From NCBI GenBank assembly GCA_963649295.1, contig CAVJHK010000002.1:29642-93641 (forward strand): 64,000 nt of DNA, read 5' to 3'. The translations under genes were made by a program, and so were the position numbers. The stretch is from RGIG3528 sp963649295 (lineage in GTDB: Bacteria > Bacillota > Clostridia > Lachnospirales > Lachnospiraceae). Below, piece by piece: positions 1-8,289 of the stretch. Position 1 is the stretch's first letter, and each line of letters opens with the position of its first letter. The notes beneath the pieces were generated by a model. It saw only the letters and a program-made list of their open reading frames with translations. It did not search any database and was not told where the DNA came from.

Positions 1-473
1 GTGATATCAAAGGAGCGAGCATTTTCTTTCACTGTTTCCTTTGTGGGCACAAATATTTGGATTATCGTGTCTTCTTCGACGGAGCAAAGCGTAAATTCAA
101 TTTCTTTTACGGAATTTGCGGGTACGGTATCCGAATTGATTTTTAAAATTCCGTTTGCAAGAATGCTTACGGGAAGATCATTTTCGGAATCGTTTTTTAC
201 CTTTATGCACCACTTGCCGTCGGTAAGCCCCGTGTGATATTTAAATCCGACGCCCTCGGTATAAGGGTAAATTCCGAAGCCCGTCGACTCGGTTTCTGTC
301 CAGTTTATCGTTGTGACTTGGACATAAGAATCCGTGACACTAAAAAGCCCCGGAATATCTTTAAAGGGAACTTCCTTTATTTCAGGCTTTCTTTCTGTAT
401 AAATGCCCTTGTTCCAGCCGGCGGCGGGAGTGGGGTAAGTGATAAGTAAAGGTGTTAATGAATCGATAAACAT
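1..473 (-). CDS. N-terminal part of a gene cut by the window edge; unrecognised beta-sandwich-like protein
   Basis: Reading the minus strand from an ATG at 473 gives an uninterrupted 157-codon frame that runs off the left end. A good ribosome site (AAGAGG) lies just upstream. The protein starts MFIDSLTPLLITYP, has no signal peptide, and looks all-beta with short Gly/Asn turns. I do not recognise the family. It loosely resembles the beta-sandwich that precedes the catalytic domain in the SGNH esterase at 36352-38106, which would suit this pectin locus, but the catalytic part lies outside the window. It is transcribed divergently from the YesL-like genes. Confidence 0.6.
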   Translation of the reverse strand, partial: MFIDSLTPLLITYPTPAAGWNKGIYTERKPEIKEVPFKDIPGLFSVTDSYVQVTTINWTETESTGFGIYPYTEGVGFKYHTGLTDGKWCIKVKNDSENDLPVSILANGILKINSDTVPANSVKEIEFTLCSVEEDTIIQIFVPTKETVKENARSFDI

Positions 474-557
474 GTGTTTTCCTCTTTTCAATTTATGTTG
501 AAAAGAGTATAACATTTAAAAAAAATCTTGGGAACAGAACATAAGAAGATTAATAAA

Positions 558-601
558 TTGACACTTTTTGAAATTGATGATACTTTACCGTAAAAGTGTC
601 A
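558..601 (+). promoter_or_regulatory. Putative promoter overlapping a 10-bp inverted repeat
   Basis: TTGACA at 558-563, a 17-nt spacer and TACTTT at 581-586 make a plausible sigma-A promoter for the YesL-like pair. The -35 box overlaps the left arm of a perfect 10-bp inverted repeat, TGACACTTTT (559-568) and AAAAGTGTCA (592-601). That placement suits an operator, but the regulator is unknown. The rest of the 186-bp divergent interval shows nothing else clear. Confidence 0.45.
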
Positions 602-659
602 CAAACTGACCAAAGACACGAAGCAGCTAACTTTTATAATTTAAGGAGAAAACAAATCA

Positions 660-1388
660 ATGGCAGGTGAATCCAAACTTTTTGATCCGGAAGGACCGTT
701 ACTTTCAAGCTTTAATACAATAAAAGATTTGATTACCTTAAATCTTATTACGATTCTTTGCTGTATTCCCGTTGTCACGTCGGCGGCGTCGCTTACGGCA
801 ATGCATTATACCTGTTTAAAAATGGTACGAAACGAAGAGGGTTATATTACCAAAACCTTTTTTAAATCTTTTAAGGAAAATTTGAAGCAGGGGATAGGCG
901 CAAGCATCATTATGATTCTCATTGCGGCATTTCTTGCGGCCGACTTTTATGCGACGACATTATTTACCGATTCGCCGCTATTTGTACGCTTTGCGACAAC
1001 CTTCATTATACTTTTCGGCGCGGTTTATATTGTGACTCTTACATTTTTCTTCCCTGTGGAAGCAAAATTTAATGCAAAGCTTACACAAAATATCACAAAT
1101 GCGTTTAAAATGGCACTTTCGCATTTTCCCATGACCCTTCTCATGATATTTTTTAATTTGCTTCCCTTTGTAATATGTTATTTTGTAAATGTTCTGTCGC
1201 CGCTTCTTTTTATTTTCGGCTTTTCGGTTCCGGCATTTTGGGATGCACTTCTTTATAATAAGATATTTAAGAAAATGGAAGATNNNNNNNNNNAGCAAAC
1301 AGTAAGCCTAAAGCCGAAGAAATGCCTGAAACTTATGATACGGAAAATACAAAAAAATTTTAAAGAGATAATCAAAAGAGATATTTAA
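660..1388 (+). CDS. YesL-like (DUF624) integral membrane protein, C-terminus uncertain
   Basis: About 210-240 residues with a DUF624/YesL layout: the N-terminal motif around LFDPEGPLL, then several hydrophobic segments (roughly residues 24-45, 80-100, 110-135, 158-190). YesL-type proteins are small membrane proteins of unknown biochemical role encoded beside carbohydrate ABC transporters such as the B. subtilis yes cluster. Ten N at 1284-1293 fall inside the gene. The frame drawn through the N ends at 1388 with a basic tail. Another frame after the gap reads ANSKPKAEEMPETYDTENTK and stops at 1363, which looks like a more natural hydrophilic end. The true end depends on the real gap size. It is probably co-transcribed with the paralogue that follows. 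Confidence 0.8.
   Translation: MAGESKLFDPEGPLLSSFNTIKDLITLNLITILCCIPVVTSAASLTAMHYTCLKMVRNEEGYITKTFFKSFKENLKQGIGASIIMILIAAFLAADFYATTLFTDSPLFVRFATTFIILFGAVYIVTLTFFFPVEAKFNAKLTQNITNAFKMALSHFPMTLLMIFFNLLPFVICYFVNVLSPLLFIFGFSVPAFWDALLYNKIFKKMEDXXXXQTVSLKPKKCLKLMIRKIQKNFKEIIKRDI
1284..1293. other. Assembly gap (10 N)
   Basis: A run of exactly ten undefined bases inside the first YesL-like gene. Such a fixed-length run usually marks a scaffold join of unknown size, so the downstream reading frame is not reliable. Confidence 0.95.
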
Positions 1389-1401
1389 AAGAGGAATAAA
1401 G

Positions 1402-2058
1402 ATGTTCGGAAATTTGTTTGATTTTGACGGGCCGGTGTTAAGAGCTTTGGAGCTCATCGCAAATCTTGTGATATTAAGCATACTTACCGTTATCTGTATG
1501 GTGCCGGTTGTGACTTTCGGACCGGCCGTAAAGGCGCTTTTTGCGGTTTCGTTAAAACTTGTGAGAGGTAGTGACGGCTATATCGTAAAGGAATATTTTA
1601 AGCAGTTTAAAACGGATTTTTTAAAAAATATTCCGTTCGGGCTTGTGACGCTTGTTATATTTATCGTAATTATTTATAATACCTGGTTTACCGTTATAAA
1701 CAGAAACGTACTTCCCGTTTTTTATATTATTGTACTTGCGCTTTTAAGCTTTTTTGTACTTTGCACCGTACTTTGGGCGATGCCCTTAAATGCGAGATTC
1801 ATAAATCCCGTATTTAAGACATATAAGCTTGCGGCGATTCTGGTTGTGACTAAGTTTGGAAAAACACTGTTGCTTCTTCTTTCGTGGTGTTTTATACCGG
1901 CATGCGTATTGTTTGTTTCGGGAAATTTTTTGCCGCTTGTATTTTTGCTTGAAACGGGACTTTCAGCTTATTTGTGCGCAAAAACGTATGATGAGCTTTT
2001 CCGTGAATATGAGGAAAGAATAACAACGGCAGAAAAGCAAAATTCCGATTTAAATTAA
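1402..2058 (+). CDS. YesL-like (DUF624) integral membrane protein, second copy
   Basis: A 218-residue membrane protein starting MFGNLFDFDGPVLRALELIA, the same N-terminal pattern as its upstream neighbour. There are about five hydrophobic stretches, a polar loop near residues 55-75 (KLVRGSDGYIVKEYFKQF) that is also present in the neighbour (KMVRNEEGYITKTFFKSF), and a hydrophilic C-terminus. An AGAGGA ribosome site precedes the ATG. The two genes look like a tandem duplication. DUF624 proteins accompany CUT1 sugar transporters, but no activity has been established for them. Convergent with the AraC regulator that follows. Confidence 0.85.
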   Translation: MFGNLFDFDGPVLRALELIANLVILSILTVICMVPVVTFGPAVKALFAVSLKLVRGSDGYIVKEYFKQFKTDFLKNIPFGLVTLVIFIVIIYNTWFTVINRNVLPVFYIIVLALLSFFVLCTVLWAMPLNARFINPVFKTYKLAAILVVTKFGKTLLLLLSWCFIPACVLFVSGNFLPLVFLLETGLSAYLCAKTYDELFREYEERITTAEKQNSDLN

Positions 2059-2106
2059 TATTGTAAAATATACATGCACGGAATGTGTCTAAGCCTGAAT
2101 TTAAGC

Positions 2107-3234
2107 TTATTTTGGTGCATTAAGTCTGTAATTTCTTCTGTATTCGTCGGGCGTAATTCCGAATTCCGCTTTAAATATGCTTTGGAAGTGTGACTGGCTT
2201 TTGATGCCGATTTTGAGCGCCACTTCCGAAACCGATATTTTTTCTTCACTTTGCAAAAGCTTGATTGCTTTGTCAAGCTTTTTTTCTTTTATATAATCCG
2301 AAAAATTGAGCCCCGTGTTTTTCTTAAAAAGCCTTGAAAGATAGGCATCCGTCAGGTCAAAGTGTGCGGCTGTTTCGGAAAGATTGGTGCGGCTTAGGTT
2401 TTTGTCGACATAATCAAGTATTTCCGTAATGCTTTTTTGTAATCGCGCGCTTAATTCAACATGTGTAAAATTGTCACGGTATTTTTTTATGCTGTCGGAA
2501 AAAATATTAAGTACACCCGCAATTCCGCTGTTTTCGTACAACAGTTCTATTATGTTTCTTGAAAGATACGAAAAATTGTAATTCTGCTTGTGGAAAAAGA
2601 GCTTTAATGCCGCATAAATATCCGAAACCAGCTGCAGCATTTCGGAATAACTGTAGTATATTCCCGTGTCTCCGGGATTTAAAAATGCGTCCGCGGTCAT
2701 GTCAAGATAATTTATTATGCTTTCATATTTTTTTTGGCACAAATCGTCATAGACGGTCACAAGAATATTTCTGTTTATGATCTCGTGATTGTTTTCGCAT
2801 TTGTGGAGAATATCGGCGGAAACGGGAGCCCTGTAGCCGAAGAGGAGACTGTATTTTACCGCCTGAAACAAAAATACTCTTTCGGAAAAAAGCGTATTTC
2901 GTCCCAAAATGTTTTCGGAATAAAATATGTAGGAACGGCTGCCTTGTGAAAGCGTAAAAAGCGTTTGGCGAAGCGAACCTATAAAAGCCGTGGTGCTGAA
3001 TGTCGCAGCATTATAATTTAAGTAGCAGCAAATCAGATTTCCCGCTTTTTCCGTAAAATGCATTATGTAGGAAGCGGACAAAAGATTTGTGCATGCGGAT
3101 AAAATTTCGTCAAGCAGCTCCGGAGAAGATATATTTCCGAGTGCATCTCTGTGTTCCAAAACTATTATTGCGTGATCGGGCTCGGAATCGGGACCGAAAA
3201 GTTCTCTTATGTGATTCTTGTTAAAAATTACCAA
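2107..3234 (-). CDS. AraC-family transcriptional regulator
   Basis: 375 residues. The C-terminal third (about 265-370) is a two-helix-turn-helix AraC/XylS DNA-binding domain, with the motif LSRLFKKNTGLNFSDYIKEK followed by VSEVALKIGIKSQSHFQSIF. The N-terminal 250 residues are mostly helical and do not look like a cupin or a receiver; the C-terminus resembles YesN-type regulators without their response-regulator domain. The start is TTG at 3234, supported by AAGGAG eight bases upstream; no closer ATG fits. It is divergent from the transporter cassette starting at 3500, so it is a natural candidate regulator of it, perhaps together with the YesL-like genes. Confidence 0.85.
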   Translation of the reverse strand: MVIFNKNHIRELFGPDSEPDHAIIVLEHRDALGNISSPELLDEILSACTNLLSASYIMHFTEKAGNLICCYLNYNAATFSTTAFIGSLRQTLFTLSQGSRSYIFYSENILGRNTLFSERVFLFQAVKYSLLFGYRAPVSADILHKCENNHEIINRNILVTVYDDLCQKKYESIINYLDMTADAFLNPGDTGIYYSYSEMLQLVSDIYAALKLFFHKQNYNFSYLSRNIIELLYENSGIAGVLNIFSDSIKKYRDNFTHVELSARLQKSITEILDYVDKNLSRTNLSETAAHFDLTDAYLSRLFKKNTGLNFSDYIKEKKLDKAIKLLQSEEKISVSEVALKIGIKSQSHFQSIFKAEFGITPDEYRRNYRLNAPK

Positions 3235-3383
3235 AATCGTATCTCCTTACAATAAATTTCACATTTTTTTTGTATGGACATAATTTAGCACAAATGTCAA
3301 AATTACACAACGATTTTATGACCGGATAATAAATTGATTATTCATGAACTGCTAAATAACGCAAAGATGTCAAAAAAACGCAA

Positions 3384-3412
3384 TTGTGCATAATGTACAA
3401 GTATGGTACGAT
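3384..3412 (+). promoter_or_regulatory. Possible promoter of the large transporter cassette
   Basis: TTGTGC (3384-3389), 17 nt, TACGAT (3407-3412), lying 87 bp before the first gene of the cassette. The match is partial (3/6 and 4/6), as expected for an activator-dependent promoter. The surrounding 265-bp divergent region is AT-rich with no other clear element. Confidence 0.35.
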
Positions 3413-3499
3413 TTTTGGGAAGTCAGAAAAAATATTCCCAAAAAATGTGTATATGAATCTTAGCTAAACAGATAAAATGCACAAACGTCCGGAGGATTT

Positions 3500-6445
3500 A
3501 TGAGCAGGAATTTCTTAAAAATCGCAAAAAAAGCAATTTGTCTTTCGCTTGCGGCAGTGACAATAACGGGGAGCGTGCCGTGTGCTTTATGCACAGCGTT
3601 TGCTGCCGAGGGAACAGCACTTAAGGACAAATATACGCAGTTTGAAGGGAGAAACATCGAATGGAAATATAGTGTCGGTGAGGATGTAAAAAATTATTCC
3701 GCAATAAGCAAAGAATACGATTCGTACAAAAATGCGACGGAAGATATAGAAGTTTCTCTGTCTTCCCTAAAATACGAGAACGGAACAAAAGCGGAAACGG
3801 TTGAATACGAGGGAAGGAACGCTGTATTAAACGATCTCGACAACGAATATATCGAATTTACCGTAAACGTTCCCGAGTCAGCGCTTTACGGCTTTGAAAT
3901 CGATTATTATATGGCATCCGACAATTCAGATTCGGCAAAGAGAAATCTTTATATCGACGGCAATTATCCTTTTACGGAAGCCGGCGATCTTGAATATTAC
4001 AGATATTTTACGGATGACGGCGAACCGATTTTAAATTCGATCGGTGACGAAACACGTCCCAAACAAAAGGAAATTACGGGCTGGAGAACGCAGGGGCTTA
4101 CCGATACAACGGGTATCACGAGTGAGGATTTCCTTGTATATCTTACAAAAGGCAAGCATACCGTAAAATTTGTTGTGACAAAGACTGATATGTATATTTC
4201 GGGGATCCGTTTTACGGCGCCTGAAACAATTAAGTCCTATGCGGAGGTTGCGGCGGAATATACTATAAACGGCTACAAAAAGGTGGACTGCGAAAAGATA
4301 ACCTTCCAGGCGGAAACGGAAGCAATCGAGAAAAACGATACGACGCTTCGCCGTGAAAACGACGGTGATCCGCTTGTAGAGCCCGCATCCGGCACAAGCA
4401 GAAGATTGAACGTAATCGGCGGTTCACGCTGGAAATACGGAAATCAAAGTATCACATGGCAGTTTACGGTTCCGGAAGACGGACTTTACAAAATCGGAAT
4501 GTACGAAAAGCAGGCGTGGAACGACGGACTTCCGTCATACCGCCAGGTAAAAATCGACGGCACGGTGCCTTTTTCGGAACTCTTAAATTACAAATTTGAA
4601 TATACGGGCAGTTCTAAGTGGATCGTAAATACGTTTTCGGATGAGGACGGAAACCCATATATGTTTTATCTTACGGCAGGCACGCATACAATCACGATGA
4701 CCGTTAAGATGGGAAATCTTGGCCCCATACTTGAATCGCTAAAGGAAGACATTTCGGTTCTCTCGGAAGTGCTCCTTGACATTACGATGATTGCGGGTTC
4801 GAGCCCCGACCCGAACTACGATTACGGCTTCTTTGACAAGATTCCGGATCTCGAAGACAATTTAAATTATCTTATAGACAGTCTTGAATATAAATATGAG
4901 CTTGCGGAAGACATGTCCGAAAAAACATCGGCAATGGCAAATAATTTCCTTGCCGTAAAGGCGGATATCGTAAAGATGGTTGAAGATCCTTTTTCGATCG
5001 CAAAAAGATATTCCTCTCTTGAAGACGCGCAGACAAAATTATCCGAATATTACCAGTCGATTCAATATTTGCCTCTCGTAATCGATGAATTTTATGTAGG
5101 AAATCCCGACGAAAAGTGGAAGAGTGTTTCATCAAATTTCTTCCAAAGATTTGCAGTTACGGTTCAGCAATTTTTCCTTTCCTTCACAAAGGACTACGAC
5201 AACGTCGGAAGCGTGCTTTCGGATGACGTCGAGGTTACGGAAACAATCGACGTATGGATCGCAAGAAGTACGGAATATGCGGAAATCATAAAGCAGCTTG
5301 CGGACGAAACGTTCACACCGGAAACGGGAATAGCGATCAACGTAAATGTTCTTCCGTCGTCGCAGCTTGATGCGGGTCAGGTAAATGCAATCATGCTTGC
5401 GATCACATCGGGAAAGGCTCCCGACGTGGCACTCGGTGTTGACATAAAATCACCCGTAGAATTTGCAATACGTGACCAGGTATACGATTTGTCACAGCTT
5501 GAAGGCTTTGACGAAATCAAAACAAATTTTGTCGAGGCGATATTTACACCTTATGAATATCAGGGCGGAATATACGCGCTTCCGGAAACAATGAACTTTA
5601 ATGTCCTTTTCTATCGTAAGGATTTGCTTTCGGAATATGATATCGACCTTCCGGATACATGGGAAGATTTGTATGAATATGTTCTTCCGGCGCTTTATCA
5701 AAACGGCTTTGAATTTTACTTCGGCAGAGAATTCACCCAGTTCCTTTATCAAAACGGCGGTGAATATTATACGGAAGACGGCCTGCAGTCGGGACTTGAT
5801 TCGGCGGAGGCTTATCAGGCATTTAAGGAATATACGGAGCTCTTTACAAACTACGGTGTAGCAAAGACTGCAAACTTCTATCAATATTTCCGCTCGGGAC
5901 TTATGCCTCTCGGTGTCGGCGATTTTAATATGTATATGCAGCTTTCGGCTGCTGCCCCCGAGCTTACGGGCAAATGGGGAATCGTATCCTTGCCCGGTCA
6001 TATGACATCCGATGGCACCGTTGACAGAACGGCGGGAGCAATAACACAGACCGGCGATATTATCTTAAAGCAGTCCGATAAGCCGGAGGAAAGCTGGGAA
6101 TTCCTAAAATGGTGGACAAGCACCGAAACGCAGTCTCAATTTGCAAAAGAAGTTGAAGCGCTTATCGGAGCGGAAGCGAGATGGAATACCGCAAACAAGG
6201 AAGCTTTCTTAAGCCTTTCCTGGAGCAGGGAAGACATCGCGGCACTTGAAGAAGAATGGCTTTGGGCAAAGGAAACTCCTTATGTTCTCGGCGGATACAT
6301 GACCGACCGTCACCTTACAAACGCATGGACAAGCGTGGTAATGAGCGGCATGGACGTAAGAGAAGCACTTGAACGTGCGGTTAAGGACATAAACAGAGAA
6401 CTCAGAATGAAACAGGAAGAATACGGGGTAATAGCCGATGAGTAA
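3500..6445 (+). CDS. Giant ABC-transporter solute-binding protein with N-terminal carbohydrate-binding-like domains
   Basis: 981 residues, more than twice the usual binding-protein length. A signal peptide ends near TAFAAEG; there is no convincing lipobox, so it is probably cleaved by signal peptidase I. Residues about 55-245 and 260-410 look like two beta-sandwich modules of carbohydrate-binding type, with repeated 'DG-x-x-PF' turns and YxFxV-like strands. Residues 410-570 are largely helical. From about 578 to the end is a family 1 extracellular binding domain (ETIDVWIARSTEY, GKAPDVALG, YALPETMNFNVLFYRKDLL, PDTWEDLYEY). It is the first gene of the cassette and overlaps the next permease by 8 bp. 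It probably captures a polymeric or large oligomeric sugar. How it stays at the cell surface is not evident. Confidence 0.85.
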   Translation: MSRNFLKIAKKAICLSLAAVTITGSVPCALCTAFAAEGTALKDKYTQFEGRNIEWKYSVGEDVKNYSAISKEYDSYKNATEDIEVSLSSLKYENGTKAETVEYEGRNAVLNDLDNEYIEFTVNVPESALYGFEIDYYMASDNSDSAKRNLYIDGNYPFTEAGDLEYYRYFTDDGEPILNSIGDETRPKQKEITGWRTQGLTDTTGITSEDFLVYLTKGKHTVKFVVTKTDMYISGIRFTAPETIKSYAEVAAEYTINGYKKVDCEKITFQAETEAIEKNDTTLRRENDGDPLVEPASGTSRRLNVIGGSRWKYGNQSITWQFTVPEDGLYKIGMYEKQAWNDGLPSYRQVKIDGTVPFSELLNYKFEYTGSSKWIVNTFSDEDGNPYMFYLTAGTHTITMTVKMGNLGPILESLKEDISVLSEVLLDITMIAGSSPDPNYDYGFFDKIPDLEDNLNYLIDSLEYKYELAEDMSEKTSAMANNFLAVKADIVKMVEDPFSIAKRYSSLEDAQTKLSEYYQSIQYLPLVIDEFYVGNPDEKWKSVSSNFFQRFAVTVQQFFLSFTKDYDNVGSVLSDDVEVTETIDVWIARSTEYAEIIKQLADETFTPETGIAINVNVLPSSQLDAGQVNAIMLAITSGKAPDVALGVDIKSPVEFAIRDQVYDLSQLEGFDEIKTNFVEAIFTPYEYQGGIYALPETMNFNVLFYRKDLLSEYDIDLPDTWEDLYEYVLPALYQNGFEFYFGREFTQFLYQNGGEYYTEDGLQSGLDSAEAYQAFKEYTELFTNYGVAKTANFYQYFRSGLMPLGVGDFNMYMQLSAAAPELTGKWGIVSLPGHMTSDGTVDRTAGAITQTGDIILKQSDKPEESWEFLKWWTSTETQSQFAKEVEALIGAEARWNTANKEAFLSLSWSREDIAALEEEWLWAKETPYVLGGYMTDRHLTNAWTSVVMSGMDVREALERAVKDINRELRMKQEEYGVIADE

Positions 6446-7388
6446 GACCAAGGTGGTAATCGCCGAAAACAGCTTATACAAAGATTATACAAAATGGCAA
6501 AGATTTAAAAAATTCTGGCACAAGAACTGGATGGGATATGTTTTTCTTGCCCCGTTTGTAATATTGTTTACGATATTCGTTGTCGCACCCGTAATTACGG
6601 CGATAGGCTTAAGCTTCACCGACTACAACATGATGCAGTCGCCGAAGTGGGTGGGATTCAACAATTACAAGCTTCTTTTCCTTGACGACGACGTATTCAA
6701 AATGGCAATTTCAAATACCGTAAAGTTTGCTATAGTTACGGGTCCGGCGGGATATCTGCTTTCGTTCTTTGCGGCCTGGGTAATAAACCAGTTAAAGGCA
6801 AAGCGCGCGTTTGCGCTTGCATTTTATGCACCGTCGATTTTGTCGGGTGTCGCAATGTCAAACGTATGGCTCGTAATTTTCTCGAGTGACCGAAAAGGCT
6901 ATATAAACTATTTCCTCATGAACAGCGGACTTATCGATGAACCGATTTTGTGGAATACGGATCCCAATTACATAATGGGTGTCGTAATGTTTATACAGCT
7001 CTGGATGAGTATGGGTACCGGATTCCTGGTATTCCTTGCAGGTCTCCAGAATATGGACCGCTCGCTTTATGAGGCGGGAGCGATAGACGGCATAAAGTCA
7101 AAGTTCCAGGAACTCTTTTATATAACGCTTCCTGCAATGAAGCCACAGCTTCTCTTTGGTGCGATCAATACCATAACGGGCGCGTTTGCGGTATTCGATA
7201 TCGCGGTAAACGTTGCCGGTATGCCGAGCCCCAACTATTCGGCACATACAATCGTTGCACACCTTTACGACTATGCATTCATACGTTTCCAGATGGGTTA
7301 TGCTTCGGCAATAGCCGTTGTACTTTTCCTTATAACATTTATCCTCGGAAAGATCGTTATGAAGACGCTTTCATCAAAGGACGAATGA
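6438..7388 (+). CDS. Carbohydrate ABC transporter permease (CUT1, MalF/UgpA type)
   Basis: 316 residues with about six membrane segments and a long cytoplasmic N-terminus. The permease-ATPase contact loop is present (EAGAIDGIKSKFQELFYITL). It overlaps the end of the binding-protein gene by 8 bp, which suggests translational coupling, and pairs with the permease at 7413. Like YesP in the B. subtilis rhamnogalacturonan cluster, it belongs to a system without its own ATPase gene; such systems usually borrow a shared MsmX-type ATPase encoded elsewhere. Confidence 0.9.
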   Translation: MSKTKVVIAENSLYKDYTKWQRFKKFWHKNWMGYVFLAPFVILFTIFVVAPVITAIGLSFTDYNMMQSPKWVGFNNYKLLFLDDDVFKMAISNTVKFAIVTGPAGYLLSFFAAWVINQLKAKRAFALAFYAPSILSGVAMSNVWLVIFSSDRKGYINYFLMNSGLIDEPILWNTDPNYIMGVVMFIQLWMSMGTGFLVFLAGLQNMDRSLYEAGAIDGIKSKFQELFYITLPAMKPQLLFGAINTITGAFAVFDIAVNVAGMPSPNYSAHTIVAHLYDYAFIRFQMGYASAIAVVLFLITFILGKIVMKTLSSKDE

Positions 7389-7412
7389 TTACAAAAAGAG
7401 AGGATTTAACGA

Positions 7413-8279
7413 ATGTTAAAGATAAAATGGTTCAAAGGACAATGGCTTCACATTACCTTCGGCAAAGTGGTTTTATATCTTATAATGCTGTTACTTGTGG
7501 CATTTACGGCATTGCCGCTTGTATATGTTGTTGTTACGGCGTTTAAGCCGCTTGACGAATTGTATATTTATCCGCCGAGATTTACGGTTAAAAATCCGAC
7601 AACCCAAAACTTTTCGGATCTTGTGGTTTCACTCGGAAGCTCGACGGTACCTTTTACAAGATATATTTTCAACAGCGTCCTGATTACGATTGTGGTTGTG
7701 GTGCTTACCGTTATCGTATGCTCGCTTGCGGCATATGCTCTTGTAAAATTTAAGCCGGTCGGCGGTAAGGTTTTGTTTGACTTAATACTTGTCGCACTCA
7801 TGTTTTCGGCACATGTAACAAAGATTCCGAGTTACCTTATCATAAATAAGCTGCATCTTGTAAATACGTATTGGGCGCTTATTTTACCGAGCATTGCGGT
7901 TGCTTACAACTGCTTCCTTATGAGACAGTTTATACAGCAATATCCGGACGAGCTTATAGAAGCCGCCCGCATAGACGGTGCAGGCGAATTCAAGATTTTT
8001 ATAAAGATGGTAATGCCGGCGCTTGCGCCCGCATGGTCTACGCTTGTTGTTTTTTCGTTTGTAAGCAACTGGAACGATTATTTTTCGCCTCTTATTTACA
8101 TTACGAGCCAGGCAATGAAGACGCTTCCTCTTGCACTTAAGACAATAGGAACAGGCATTGCGAGAGCGGGTGCCACAAATGCGGCATCGCTCCTTACGTC
8201 GGCTCCCACAATTATTATCTTTACGGTCATGCAGCGTCACGTTATGGAAACAATGACATATTCGGGAATTAAGGGTTAA
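7413..8279 (+). CDS. Carbohydrate ABC transporter permease (CUT1, MalG/UgpE type)
   Basis: 288 residues, six predicted membrane segments, first one near residues 18-40. The EAA loop reads EAARIDGAGEFKIFIKMVMP and is followed by the family-typical SNWNDYFSPLIY. It follows its partner permease by 24 bp with an AGAGAGG ribosome site. Together with the 6438 permease and the 3500 binding protein it forms the first transport system of the cassette (YesO-P-Q-like order). Confidence 0.9.
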   Translation: MLKIKWFKGQWLHITFGKVVLYLIMLLLVAFTALPLVYVVVTAFKPLDELYIYPPRFTVKNPTTQNFSDLVVSLGSSTVPFTRYIFNSVLITIVVVVLTVIVCSLAAYALVKFKPVGGKVLFDLILVALMFSAHVTKIPSYLIINKLHLVNTYWALILPSIAVAYNCFLMRQFIQQYPDELIEAARIDGAGEFKIFIKMVMPALAPAWSTLVVFSFVSNWNDYFSPLIYITSQAMKTLPLALKTIGTGIARAGATNAASLLTSAPTIIIFTVMQRHVMETMTYSGIKG

Positions 8280-8289
8280 GGAGGAAAAA

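Noticed and set aside
1..449. Two short plus-strand open frames at the left edge
   Set aside because: They lie opposite a continuous minus-strand frame with a good ribosome site and coding character (1-473); they have none themselves.
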